A stretch of 12,391 nucleotides of DNA, taken from positions 1-12,391 of the forward strand of contig CAZTLI010000124.1 of assembly GCA_964614375.1 (NCBI GenBank). The letters run 5' to 3'. Numbering within the stretch: position 1 is the first letter of the stretch; every line of letters starts with the position of its first letter. The stretch is from CAZTLI01 sp964614375 (GTDB lineage: Bacteria > Chloroflexota > Anaerolineae > Aggregatilineales > Phototrophicaceae). A model generated the notes under the pieces. The model did not search any database. It saw only the letters and a program-made list of their open reading frames with translations, and was not told the origin of the DNA. Below, piece by piece: positions 1-7,390 of this stretch. Both the position numbers and the translations under genes were made by a program.

Positions 1-1
1 A

Positions 2-910
2 ATCAACCTGCAATTTCAGACGGCGGCCTTTGGCATGTCGCCCTGGATTCACTTTCTGCCGCAGATGCTCGATGTGCCTGTGGTAACGACATTTCACGAT
101 CTGCGTTTCCCCTATCTATTCCCAAAAGCAGGCCGGCTGCGCGATTGGATTGTGCTTCATCTGGCGCGAAAGTCAGCGGGGGTGATTGTGACGAATCATG
201 AAGATTTAGAGCACATTTGTCACCTGCCGCATAACGCGCTGATTCCAATTGGCAGCAACATCTTAACTGGTTTGCCTGCCAACTATGACCGTTCGCGGTG
301 GCGGAATACAGCAGGTGCGCGCGATGACGATTTTCTGCTGGCATTCTTTGGTTTCATCAATCACAGCAAGGGACTGGATGTGCTGTTGACGAGTGTGGCA
401 GTCCTGCGAGATGCTGGACTGCCTGTAAAGCTGGTGTTGATTGGTGGGCGAACAGGTACAAGTGACCTCACGAATATTGACTATGCGAATGCTATTGATG
501 TGCAGATTCACCAATTGCAATTGACCGATTCAGTCTATGCAACGGGCTATGTTGATGAGGAAGCGGTCACAGCTTATCTACACGCCGCTGATGTCGTGGT
601 ATTGCCCTTTCGCGATGGCGCATCCTACCGACGCGGGACGTTGATGGCGGCCATTCAACACGAACGCCCTGTTATCACGACCACACCGCCTGTCAAAATT
701 CCGACATTCAAACATGGTGAAAATCTGTATCTCGTCCCGCCGGATGACAGTCCAGCACTCACAGATGCCATTCGCACACTACACGATTCGCCTGATTTGG
801 GTAGAAAGCTCCAGCGAGGCGCGGTGGCACTCAAACAACAGTTTGATTGGGGGCAAATCGCGCAGGACAGTTTGACATTCTTCCGTACAATACCGGGAAT
901 AACACCGTGA
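2..910 (+). CDS. GT4-family glycosyltransferase, 5'-truncated
   Basis: This is the C-terminal part of a GT-B fold glycosyltransferase, which transfers a sugar from an activated donor, here probably onto a surface polysaccharide or its lipid-linked precursor. The frame is open to the left edge, so the true start lies upstream; the Met at 35 is internal. About 302 residues are visible. The N-terminal Rossmann half holds 'VTTFHDLRFPYLFP' and 'AGVIVTN'. The C-terminal donor-binding half (Glycos_transf_1) holds 'AFFGFINHSKGLDVLL', 'LVLIGG', 'GYVDEEAVTAYLHAADVVVLPF' and 'GTLMAAIQHERPVITT'. The late acidic pair usual for GT4 (E-x7-E) is not obvious: the segment reads 'DGASYRRGTLMAAI', so the exact subfamily is uncertain. 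No transmembrane segment is seen, so it should work on the inner membrane face. Its TGA overlaps the GTG of the next gene, which implies translational coupling with two polysaccharide-type membrane proteins. Sugar specificity cannot be read. Confidence 0.88.
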   Translation: MNLQFQTAAFGMSPWIHFLPQMLDVPVVTTFHDLRFPYLFPKAGRLRDWIVLHLARKSAGVIVTNHEDLEHICHLPHNALIPIGSNILTGLPANYDRSRWRNTAGARDDDFLLAFFGFINHSKGLDVLLTSVAVLRDAGLPVKLVLIGGRTGTSDLTNIDYANAIDVQIHQLQLTDSVYATGYVDEEAVTAYLHAADVVVLPFRDGASYRRGTLMAAIQHERPVITTTPPVKIPTFKHGENLYLVPPDDSPALTDAIRTLHDSPDLGRKLQRGAVALKQQFDWGQIAQDSLTFFRTIPGITP

Positions 911-3156
911 GACGTTTCTTCAAATCGCACGATACCCTCGCTATCATCGCCCTCATCCTGCTGTGGATGCTGTTCTTCTGGCGCTTATTGACTCCGGTTC
1001 AAGCCGATCAAGCCTCGCTGGTGAATGGCGATTTTTCCGGGCAGTTTGTGGCATTCGCCGCTTATCAATATGATCGCTTTGTCGAGGGTGAAGTCCCGCT
1101 GTGGAATCCCTATAACAACGGCGGCTTACCCTTCATTGGGGATACACAGGCAGCGGTATTCTATCCCCCCCGACTGGCGACGATTGCCGTGCGGGGAGCC
1201 GCGGGTGACTGGAATTATCACGCGCTTGAACTAGAAATGATGGCGCATGTGCTGTTGTTCACCCTGCTGATGTATGGCTTTGTGCGCCGGCTAACATGGG
1301 AACAACCGGGCAGCGCCTTCGGTGGATTTATAGCCGCGGTCGTCGGCGGTTATGGCGGTTTTTTCAGCGGCTATCCACAACTACAATTAGCGATTTTAGA
1401 GGCAGGCATCTGGTTACCACTGGCGGCATTGGGCATCCTGGAAGCGACTCGCTACGACCGCCTGCGCTGGCTGTGGTTGGTTCTCACTGGATTTGCGACG
1501 GGTCTATCATGGATGGCAGGCCATCCACAAACAAGCTGGTTCTTGACCTATTTTCTGGTCGCCTATTTTGGTTATCAGGTTTATCAGCAGCGCTATGGGT
1601 GGCGAATTTTTATCGGCGGTACGGCGCTGTTCGGGCTGATTTCGACAGGGGTCGCGGCTGTGCAACTGCTGCCTGCTGCGGAATATCTGGGACATACCGC
1701 CCGCCCTGAACTCGGATTTGACGCCAAAGGCAATGGCTTCCCGGTTCAAGATGTGGTGCAGTTCCTCTTTCCCGGCGTGGCCAGTTTCTTCTCACCCCTG
1801 TATGTCGGGATAATCGGCTTAGGGCTGGCGCTGATTGCCCTATGGCGCAGACTGCCCGGTGTGCTGTTCTGGGGTGCGGTGGTGCTGGTAGCACTTGGAT
1901 TGAGTTTTGGCGCGAACACGGCGATTTTCCACGCTTTCTATAATGTGCTGCCCGGATTACGCTTTTTCAGAGGTCAGGAACGCGCGGCCTATCTTGTTGC
2001 TCATGCGCTGGCAGTGCTAGCAGGTTTAGGGGCGACGCATCTCTTCACATGGGACAAACTGCGCGATTTTCAAGCGACACGCCGCATCCGACAAGCCCTA
2101 CTGTTTCTGTTGATTCTATGTGCCATCATCAGCGCGCTGGTGCTGCTGATGTGGTCGGGCAGCCCGGATACTTATGGTCGCTTTGTCACCCCGTTTGTCT
2201 TCAGCACCATAATCGCTGGCCTGTTCCTGTTTGCGCTGCCTTTTCTGCTGGATAACCCGTCCGATTGGCGACGACTCATCCTGATAGCAGGATTACTCGT
2301 CTTTGAATTGTTCACCATCAATATGGACAACAGCAATTATCAGCCTGTGCCACCGCAGTGGCAGCTTTCGATGACACCCCCTCCGCTGGTCGCACAGGTA
2401 TTGGAAGATACAGCAGGTATTTATCGCGTCGATGGTTGGCGCGGCCTGACCGATAATTACGGCAGTTTGTATGGATTGTATGACCTGCGTGGCATTAGTC
2501 CCTTGTTCCTCAACGGGCCATATACGCTGATTTATCGCGATTATGTGTATAATCCGTTGGCATGGGAATTGTTCGCTGTGCGCTATGTCTTCAGCGAACG
2601 TGACCGCCTCGACATTGACAGCACCTTAGTCAATACCGGGACAGACCGCGATGGTGTTGTGTATCTGCATCGTCTCGAAGACCCGCGTCCATTTGCATGG
2701 CTGGTTTATGCTGCTGAAGTGGTGGACAGCGATACTTTTGCCTATGCGCTGCTGGATGACCCGCGCTTTGATGCGCGTCATACGGTGATTTTGAACACCG
2801 AACCGGGAATCGCGCTGCCAGATTCTGCACCCGACGACGCACAGGCAGCAATTACCGAATTTCTGCCCGAACGCATGACGATTGAGGTGAACACAGCAAC
2901 CAATGCCATCCTCACACTCGCCCACGCGGACTATCCCGGTTGGCAAGCGACACTCGACGATGAACCAACGGCGATTCTGCGGGCGTATGGCGCAACGACG
3001 GCAATAGTCATCCCCGAAGGCCAACACACAGTCCAACTGGTATATGACCCTATAAGCTACCGTGTCGGCGCAATCTTGAGTCTGGTCACATGGGGCGCGC
3101 TGGGTATACTGGGCATCGTGCTCATCATTCGCAGGGTGTTGAATGTATCAAAGTAA
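907..3156 (+). CDS. YfhO-family polytopic membrane protein
   Basis: This is a 749-residue integral membrane protein of the YfhO type, a GT-C-like family linked in Firmicutes to glycosylation of cell-envelope polymers such as lipoteichoic acid. The frame is open from a TTG at 847. The GTG at 907 is preferred because it overlaps the upstream TGA (GTGA), and it places a short basic leader (VRRFFKSHD) directly before the first membrane helix (about 11-28). The first outer loop has 'NGDFSGQ' (40-46), 'PLWNPYNNGG' (64-73) and 'TQAAVFYPPR' (80-89), a typical YfhO/GT-C acidic loop with Asp42 and Asp79 as candidate functional acids. 'AGHPQTSW' follows at 204-211. Roughly a dozen hydrophobic helices precede a soluble C-terminal domain with the family-typical 'YPGWQATLDDEP' and 'EGQHTVQLVYDP', then a last helix and a basic tail. 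The start of the next gene lies inside its 3' end. Family assignment is firm; the polymer acted on is unknown. Confidence 0.86.
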   Translation: MRRFFKSHDTLAIIALILLWMLFFWRLLTPVQADQASLVNGDFSGQFVAFAAYQYDRFVEGEVPLWNPYNNGGLPFIGDTQAAVFYPPRLATIAVRGAAGDWNYHALELEMMAHVLLFTLLMYGFVRRLTWEQPGSAFGGFIAAVVGGYGGFFSGYPQLQLAILEAGIWLPLAALGILEATRYDRLRWLWLVLTGFATGLSWMAGHPQTSWFLTYFLVAYFGYQVYQQRYGWRIFIGGTALFGLISTGVAAVQLLPAAEYLGHTARPELGFDAKGNGFPVQDVVQFLFPGVASFFSPLYVGIIGLGLALIALWRRLPGVLFWGAVVLVALGLSFGANTAIFHAFYNVLPGLRFFRGQERAAYLVAHALAVLAGLGATHLFTWDKLRDFQATRRIRQALLFLLILCAIISALVLLMWSGSPDTYGRFVTPFVFSTIIAGLFLFALPFLLDNPSDWRRLILIAGLLVFELFTINMDNSNYQPVPPQWQLSMTPPPLVAQVLEDTAGIYRVDGWRGLTDNYGSLYGLYDLRGISPLFLNGPYTLIYRDYVYNPLAWELFAVRYVFSERDRLDIDSTLVNTGTDRDGVVYLHRLEDPRPFAWLVYAAEVVDSDTFAYALLDDPRFDARHTVILNTEPGIALPDSAPDDAQAAITEFLPERMTIEVNTATNAILTLAHADYPGWQATLDDEPTAILRAYGATTAIVIPEGQHTVQLVYDPISYRVGAILSLVTWGALGILGIVLIIRRVLNVSK

Positions 3157-4639
3157 CGAATTGCAGAACTGGATCGCCCGCCTTGACCGTCGCACCTATG
3201 CGATCCTCATCGGTCTGGCAATTGGCTTAATTGGCGGCGGCATCGGACTGCTCATAGCCCTGTTTGAGCCGCTGATTGCCGCTGGAATTGTGCTCGGTAT
3301 ACTGGTTGCGCTTTATGTCCTGACCGATATACAGATGGCACTGTATGGCGTGGTGGCGACGATGGTGCTGCTGCCGTTCGGTACATTCCCGGTGAAAATC
3401 GCCGTCACACCGACCCTGCTCGACCTCGCGCTCGGTGCATTTCTGGTTGTGTATCTATTCCAATGGATGACGGGCAAGCGGCGGCGACTCCAGCTTACCC
3501 CTGTTCATGCGCTGATTGGGTTGTACATGCTGTGGCTGATGTTGGCCTTCGCGCTCGGAATGCGTTACGCCATGCCCACGTCTACAGACATCCGCCAATT
3601 CGCCGAGACCCTGCTCAGTATCAGCATGGTATTCGTTCTGGTTGATCTGCTGCGCGACCCGAAAATCCTGCGGCGGTTGGTTTTAGTGTTCATGATTACA
3701 GTCGGTGTCCAAGCGGCGGCGGCTATCGTGCTCTACTTGCTGCCTGATACGGTGACAGAGAGCATTCTCGTGCGATTTGCCCGTATTGGCTATCCGAATG
3801 GCGGCGTCGTGCGTTATATTGAAGACAATCCCGCGCTCGGTGAACGCGCCATCGGCACATGGGTAGACCCCAACACGCTTGGCGGGATTCTAGCAGTGGC
3901 GGCGGCCATGATAACGCCACAGTTGTTTGCCCGCAAACCCGTCCACCGCGCTCGCTGGATTACATTCGGCCTGCTGGCGGTTGTTGGGTTAGGGCTGTTT
4001 CTCACATCGTCCCGGGCGTCGTTTCTGGCGTTTGGTGTGGCGCTGGTGGTCATCGCTTTTGTGCGCTATCGACGCATGATTCCGCTGCTTATCGTTGGCG
4101 GGGCACTGCTCTTACTCTTACCACAAACACAGGCTTATATAGACCGTATCTTGCAAGCGTTTCAAGGCGCGGATCTCGCCACACAGATGCGGATTGGTGA
4201 ATGGACGGATTCGCTCCGCTTGATTGGGCGTTACCCGATATTTGGCGTTGGCTTCACAGGTACGCCCGACATCGACATTTATACCGATGTCGCCAATATG
4301 TATTTGATTATGGCAAATCAGATTGGTTTAGCAGGACTCTTGATTTTTCTCGTGACGATGTTCGGGGTGTTCATCTATGGTGTACGTGGGTGGCGTATCG
4401 CTAAACACAATTCTCTGCTGGATTCTATCCATCTGGGGTATCATATCGCCTTGCTGACTGCGCTGGTGAATGCCGTTGCCGACCTGTATTTCTTTCGATT
4501 GGACTTTCAATCATCCATCACCTTGTTTTGGATTCTGGTCGGTCTGGCCCTTGCAAGCACCCGTCTGGCGCTGGAATCCGTCAACCAAACCACACCTCTA
4601 TCCGAATCGACGGTTGCCAAACACGAGCATGTCATGTAG
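3143..4639 (+). CDS. O-antigen ligase/polymerase-like membrane protein (Wzy_C)
   Basis: This 498-residue polytopic membrane protein belongs to the O-antigen ligase/polymerase superfamily, which joins lipid-linked glycans outside the cytoplasmic membrane. About 10-12 hydrophobic helices are visible, starting at 20-40. The Wzy_C signature is clear: 'LFLTSSRASFLAF' (285-297), then a long outer loop with 'RIGEWTDSLRLIGRYPIFGVG' (350-370, Arg350 and Trp354), and the post-loop segment 'ANMYLIMANQIGLAG' (384-398). That last segment fits the WaaL-type H-[NSQ]-x9-G-x-x-G pattern except that the His position is Ala384. The ATG at 3143 lies 14 bases inside the preceding gene, with a weak AGGG six bases upstream. 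Chloroflexota generally lack lipopolysaccharide, so 'O-antigen' is only the family name; attachment or polymerisation of an exopolysaccharide is more likely. The gene closes the polysaccharide operon and is followed directly by the rpsF leader. Confidence 0.84.
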   Translation: MYQSNELQNWIARLDRRTYAILIGLAIGLIGGGIGLLIALFEPLIAAGIVLGILVALYVLTDIQMALYGVVATMVLLPFGTFPVKIAVTPTLLDLALGAFLVVYLFQWMTGKRRRLQLTPVHALIGLYMLWLMLAFALGMRYAMPTSTDIRQFAETLLSISMVFVLVDLLRDPKILRRLVLVFMITVGVQAAAAIVLYLLPDTVTESILVRFARIGYPNGGVVRYIEDNPALGERAIGTWVDPNTLGGILAVAAAMITPQLFARKPVHRARWITFGLLAVVGLGLFLTSSRASFLAFGVALVVIAFVRYRRMIPLLIVGGALLLLLPQTQAYIDRILQAFQGADLATQMRIGEWTDSLRLIGRYPIFGVGFTGTPDIDIYTDVANMYLIMANQIGLAGLLIFLVTMFGVFIYGVRGWRIAKHNSLLDSIHLGYHIALLTALVNAVADLYFFRLDFQSSITLFWILVGLALASTRLALESVNQTTPLSESTVAKHEHVM

Positions 4640-4640
4640 C

Positions 4641-4712
4641 ATTGCCCGTCGAATTTTAACGCTTTCCGCTCCACAGCGCTGCGCGCCCGCGCCTGTGCAA
4701 CAGTGGGGCAAT
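4641..4712 (+). promoter_or_regulatory. Candidate S6:S18-binding leader RNA of the rpsF operon
   Basis: The 100-base leader of rpsF can form a closing stem, ATTGCCC (4641-4647) with GGGCAAT (4706-4712), 7 perfect pairs. Inside is a 5' bulge containing CCG (4665-4667) and a hairpin in which CACAG (4672-4676) pairs with CTGTG (4693-4697), topped by GCGC (4681-4684) with GCGC (4689-4692). A CCG in a bulge flanked by a stem and a hairpin is the published description of the S6:S18 complex-binding motif in rpsF leaders of many phyla, which mimics the 16S rRNA site and allows autoregulation. The pairing is seen directly; the function is inferred. A weak promoter-like pair (TTGCCA 4614-4619, TAGCAT 4637-4642) would start transcription near 4649 and lose the 5' arm, so the two readings exclude each other. 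Confidence 0.5.
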
Positions 4713-4739
4713 CCCATGGGAAGGAGAATTAGATAACCC

Positions 4740-5150
4740 ATGAAACGCAGTTATGAATTAACATTTATAGTCCGTATCGACCCAAGTGATGAAGTCATGA
4801 ATGAGACCATCCAGCAGGTAAAAGCGTGGGTCGAAGAAAATGGCAATGGCACAGTCAACAAAATGGATGCCTGGGGTCGGCGCCGTCTGGCTTATGAAGT
4901 CAATGGACAGCGCGAAGGCTACTATATGCTGTTTTATGCAGACATTGACCCCGAACACATCCCGGAATTGGAACGCAACCTCAAATTGTCGAATACGATT
5001 TTGCGTTATTTACTTGTGCGCGGCGACGACTCCAAACCATATGATCCGAAAGCCACGCGAGCGACAGAACCCGCTGCGGCGGATAGTCCCGAAGACGAAG
5101 CCGACGATCTGGACGCTGAAGCGGACGACGAAGACGAAACTGCATCATAG
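4740..5150 (+). CDS. rpsF: 30S ribosomal protein bS6 with acidic C-terminal tail
   Basis: bS6 binds bS18 and the central domain of 16S rRNA on the 30S platform. The 136-residue product starts with the family's 'MKRSYELTFIV' and carries 'GRRRLAYEVNGQREGYYMLFYADI' (46-69) and 'ERNLKLSNTILRYLLVR' (78-94), the usual beta-alpha-beta core. The start is supported by a strong GGAAGGAG at 4719-4726, about 13 bases before the ATG. Residues 105-136 form an extra tail dominated by Asp and Glu (the last 20 residues are mostly acidic). In E. coli, S6 receives extra C-terminal glutamates from RimK; here an acidic tail is encoded in the gene. It heads rpsF-ssb-rpsR, with its leader possibly bound by S6:S18. 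Identification is certain; a role for the tail is speculative. Confidence 0.97.
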   Translation: MKRSYELTFIVRIDPSDEVMNETIQQVKAWVEENGNGTVNKMDAWGRRRLAYEVNGQREGYYMLFYADIDPEHIPELERNLKLSNTILRYLLVRGDDSKPYDPKATRATEPAAADSPEDEADDLDAEADDEDETAS

Positions 5151-5192
5151 CCGACTTACCATAAGCCAGCAGTACACATAGGAACGAACGGT

Positions 5193-5585
5193 ATGGCACG
5201 AGGACTCAACAAAGTCATGATTATCGGTCACGTTGGACGTGAACCGGAAATGCGCTATACCCCCGGTGGGCGTCCGGTCACCAGTTTTAGTGTCGCCACC
5301 AGCCGTAGTTGGACTTCTTCCGACGGGGAGCGTCGTGAAGAAACTGAATGGTTCAACGTCGTCGCCTGGGGCACACTGGCTGAAATTTGCAAAACCCATC
5401 TCAGCAAAGGCCAACAAGTCTATGTCGAAGGCCGCCTGCAAACACGCGGATGGCAAGATGACACCGGCAAGAAACACTTTCGCACCGAACTCGTTGCCAA
5501 CGAAATGATATTGCTCGGTGATCGCCGCAGCACATTCCAGGATACCGACTATGAAGATGACGAACCTGAAGACTACGCTTTCTAG
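5193..5585 (+). CDS. ssb: Single-stranded DNA-binding protein
   Basis: SSB coats single-stranded DNA in replication, recombination and repair and recruits partners through its C-terminal tip. The 130-residue protein has a full OB-fold at about 1-108: 'LNKVMIIGHVGREPEMRYTPGG' region (5-26), 'VTSFSVATSRSW' (29-40), 'ETEWFNVVAWGTLAEIC' (50-66), 'KGQQVYVEGRLQTRGWQDD' (72-90) and 'ELVANEMILLG' (99-109). The tail is very short (about 20 residues, against some 60 in E. coli) but still acidic and ends in Phe: 'DDEPEDYAF' stands in for the common 'DDDIPF'. The ATG at 5193 follows AGGAACG (5180-5186). It lies 42 bases after rpsF and 31 bases before rpsR, the standard operon position. Only one copy is visible here; a paralogue elsewhere cannot be excluded. 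Confidence 0.97.
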   Translation: MARGLNKVMIIGHVGREPEMRYTPGGRPVTSFSVATSRSWTSSDGERREETEWFNVVAWGTLAEICKTHLSKGQQVYVEGRLQTRGWQDDTGKKHFRTELVANEMILLGDRRSTFQDTDYEDDEPEDYAF

Positions 5586-5616
5586 CCAGGCGTACACCTA
5601 AATTGGAGAGATTATA

Positions 5617-5919
5617 GTGAGCGACAGAGATAGAGACTCAAGAGGTTCATTCGACAGATCACGCGGCCCACGGGACGATTCGCAAGGACGCCGCCCGCGC
5701 CGCCGGACACGGATGCGTCAATCGTATTACTGCCCGGATGGTAAATGTTTCGACTATAAAGACATAGAAACGCTGCGTAAATATGTCACCGAAACCGGAA
5801 AAATCAAACCGCGTCGGCAAACGCGCGTGTGCTCACGCTGCCAGCGCGAATTAGCCCGGGAAATCAAACGGGCGCGTCATCTGGCTTTGCTGCCATTTGT
5901 TGTGTCACAGTCTGACTAA
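5617..5919 (+). CDS. rpsR: 30S ribosomal protein bS18, four-cysteine form with basic N-terminal extension
   Basis: bS18 is the partner of bS6 on the 30S platform. The 100-residue product has the S18 core from about 36 on: 'YYCPDGKCFDYKDIETLRKYV' region, 'TGKIKPRRQTRVCSRCQREL' (60-79) and the helical 'AREIKRARHLALLPF' (80-94). Cys39, Cys44, Cys72 and Cys75 make two CxnC pairs, as in the zinc-binding (C+) S18 type. The first 35 residues are an Arg/Asp/Ser-rich, probably disordered extension, so the protein is longer than the usual ~75 residues. Translation starts at GTG 5617; GGAGAG at 5605-5610 is well spaced, and no better in-frame start lies nearer the core. rplI, often the next gene in this operon, is not here. 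The identification is firm. Confidence 0.96.
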   Translation: MSDRDRDSRGSFDRSRGPRDDSQGRRPRRRTRMRQSYYCPDGKCFDYKDIETLRKYVTETGKIKPRRQTRVCSRCQRELAREIKRARHLALLPFVVSQSD

Positions 5920-5961
5920 ATACCGCACGGCTTGAGATTGAACCATTGCAGCGACATTGAT

Positions 5962-5989
5962 GGGCATAGTTCGATATGTAACTATGCCC
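5962..5989 (+). terminator. Perfect 10-bp hairpin after rpsR (terminator-like, no T-run)
   Basis: GGGCATAGTT (5962-5971) pairs perfectly with AACTATGCCC (5980-5989) around an 8-base loop. It lies 42 bases after the rpsR stop and 27 bases before the ppiC-like start, where a terminator would be expected. However, it is followed by TGATACTTAAA, not a T-run, and the opposite strand has no T-run either. It may be an inefficient or factor-assisted terminator, an RNA stability element at the 3' end of the rpsF operon, or a protein-binding palindrome. Confidence 0.5.
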
Positions 5990-6016
5990 TGATACTTAAA
6001 CGGGTAGGAGTATAAC

Positions 6017-7384
6017 ATGGCAAAAAAGAGGCAAACAACCGGAGGCCCAAAAACCCGGAAGCGCCGCCAACTGTCTGAAGACCAGGGTGCCGAGGCTGGC
6101 AGCCCAAAGCGTGAGTACCGTTCGCGTGCCGAGCGCGAGGCCGAAGTTCAACGCTGGGTGATTATGGCAACGGCAGTAGCGGCGGTGGTCATTGTAGTTT
6201 TGGTTGCGATCACCTTCATCAATGACCGCATCATCGTCCCCAACCAAATCGTGGCAACTGTCAACGGGCAAAATATTACCGTTGGTGAATTCCAGAGTCG
6301 TGTGCGCTATGAACAGGAACGTATCCGTTATCAAATCGGCACTGTTGCCGATAACCTCCGCGCACAGGGCTTCGACGACAATCAAATTTTCCAATTCTTA
6401 CAGGGACAAGAACCGTTCGCAACCTGGCTTAACGAACTCAATTTCCCGGATCAACTGGGCCGGCGTGTTTTAGACGATATGATTGATGATGTCATTATTC
6501 GCGATTATGCCGAAGCCAATGATATTGTCGTGTCGAGTGAAGAGGTACAAAACGAAGTCAATGAGTTTTTCGGGTATGACCCAACCGCCATCGCTGAACG
6601 CGAATTCACCCCCACACCGACATTGACCCCCACCATCACACCGACGCCTTTCGTTTCGCCAACGCCGTCGTCAACACCGACACCCACCATCACACCCACA
6701 CCGCTGCCCGAAGCCACATCGGAAGCGACCTCAGAGGCCACTTCTGAAGCCACTGCCGAAGCAACACCCTTCCCAACCGCGCCACCAGCAGCAACCTTGA
6801 CCGGGGACGAGATTGCAGAAAACTTCAATACACAGGTGGAAAATTTCAACAGCTTTATTCGCGCCAATGCCGAAGTCAGTGATGAACAAATCACCACGTA
6901 CTTTGAAAACACGGCGGTACGAACGGCTGTGATGACTGTCGTCACGGCGGATATGACCGAGACGGAAGTTTGGGTCAATGCCCGTCACATCCTGGTCGAA
7001 ACTGAAGAAGCGGCCTTTGACGTGATTGAGGCACTGAACAATGGCGAATCGTTCGCAGCGCTGGCGCGTGGTGTCTCCACGGATACAGGTTCTGGCGCAA
7101 ACGGGGGCGAACTCGGCTGGGCGCCGGTAACCCGGTATGTCGAGGAATTTGCCGATGCTGTTCGTGATGCGCCAATTGGCGAAATTATCGGGCCAATCGA
7201 AACCCAGTTCGGTTTCCACATTATTCAAGTGCGTGCCCGTGAAGACCGTGAATTGGATGAGGCGGGTGTCGAAGTAAAACGCGATTCTGAGTTCCAAACC
7301 TGGGTCGAAGAACAACGCGCCGCCGCTGAAGAAGCCGGTCAGGTCGAAATTTTCGATATTTGGAGCAATTACATCCCGCAGTGA
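6017..7384 (+). CDS. Membrane-anchored PpiC-type peptidyl-prolyl isomerase (SurA/PrsA-like foldase)
   Basis: This 455-residue protein is a predicted extracytoplasmic foldase. Parvulin domains catalyse cis-trans isomerisation at Xaa-Pro bonds and help secreted proteins fold. In order: a strongly basic cytoplasmic segment (1-46), one membrane helix (47-69) with no cleavage or lipobox motif, so it is an N-terminal anchor; a SurA_N-like helical part (about 77-192, opening with 'VATVNGQNITVGEF'); a Thr/Pro-rich then Glu-Ala-Thr-Ser repeat linker (198-257); more helical chaperone-like sequence (263-315); the parvulin domain (317-408) with 'VNARHILVETEE', 'FAALARGVSTD', 'GGELGW' and 'GFHIIQVRARE'; and a C-terminal helix. 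TAGGAG at 6005-6010 sits six bases before the ATG. It is separated from rpsR by a hairpin and ends before a good terminator, so it may be expressed on its own. Which clients it serves is not visible. Confidence 0.9.
   Translation: MAKKRQTTGGPKTRKRRQLSEDQGAEAGSPKREYRSRAEREAEVQRWVIMATAVAAVVIVVLVAITFINDRIIVPNQIVATVNGQNITVGEFQSRVRYEQERIRYQIGTVADNLRAQGFDDNQIFQFLQGQEPFATWLNELNFPDQLGRRVLDDMIDDVIIRDYAEANDIVVSSEEVQNEVNEFFGYDPTAIAEREFTPTPTLTPTITPTPFVSPTPSSTPTPTITPTPLPEATSEATSEATSEATAEATPFPTAPPAATLTGDEIAENFNTQVENFNSFIRANAEVSDEQITTYFENTAVRTAVMTVVTADMTETEVWVNARHILVETEEAAFDVIEALNNGESFAALARGVSTDTGSGANGGELGWAPVTRYVEEFADAVRDAPIGEIIGPIETQFGFHIIQVRAREDRELDEAGVEVKRDSEFQTWVEEQRAAAEEAGQVEIFDIWSNYIPQ
6608..6787 (+). 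repeat. Low-complexity repeat encoding Thr/Pro and EATS linker
   Basis: This in-frame low-complexity stretch of the foldase gene encodes residues 198-257. The first half is built from Thr-Pro units; the 14-base string CCCACCATCACACC occurs at 6629-6642 and again at 6683-6696, exactly 54 bases (18 codons) apart. The second half (from 6710) encodes Glu-Ala-Thr-Ser units repeated with changed third codon positions. Thr/Pro linkers of this kind are common in exported proteins of Chloroflexota and other monoderm-like bacteria and may be O-glycosylated. The varied codons suggest an old, selected repeat and not a recent slippage event. Confidence 0.8.
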
Positions 7385-7390
7385 CGTACT

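Noticed and set aside
847..906. TTG at 847 as the start of the YfhO-like protein
   Set aside because: It would overlap the upstream gene by 64 bases and add a polar stretch without homology; GTG 907 gives the common GTGA overlap and a basic leader before the first helix.
4614..4642. TTGCCA, 17 bases, TAGCAT as an rpsF promoter
   Set aside because: The -10 matches only four of six and would remove the 5' arm of the leader stem; kept as an alternative in the leader entry and not listed as a feature.
6710..6766. EATS repeat as a CRISPR-like or tandem DNA array
   Set aside because: The repetition is at the protein level with changed third codon positions and no unique spacers; it is part of a coding sequence.
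6505..7315. Long antisense reading frames opposite the foldase gene (and similar ones opposite other genes)
   Set aside because: They are shadows of the coding frames, with no ribosome site, and their Val/Gly-rich repeats are just the complement of the Thr/Pro linker.
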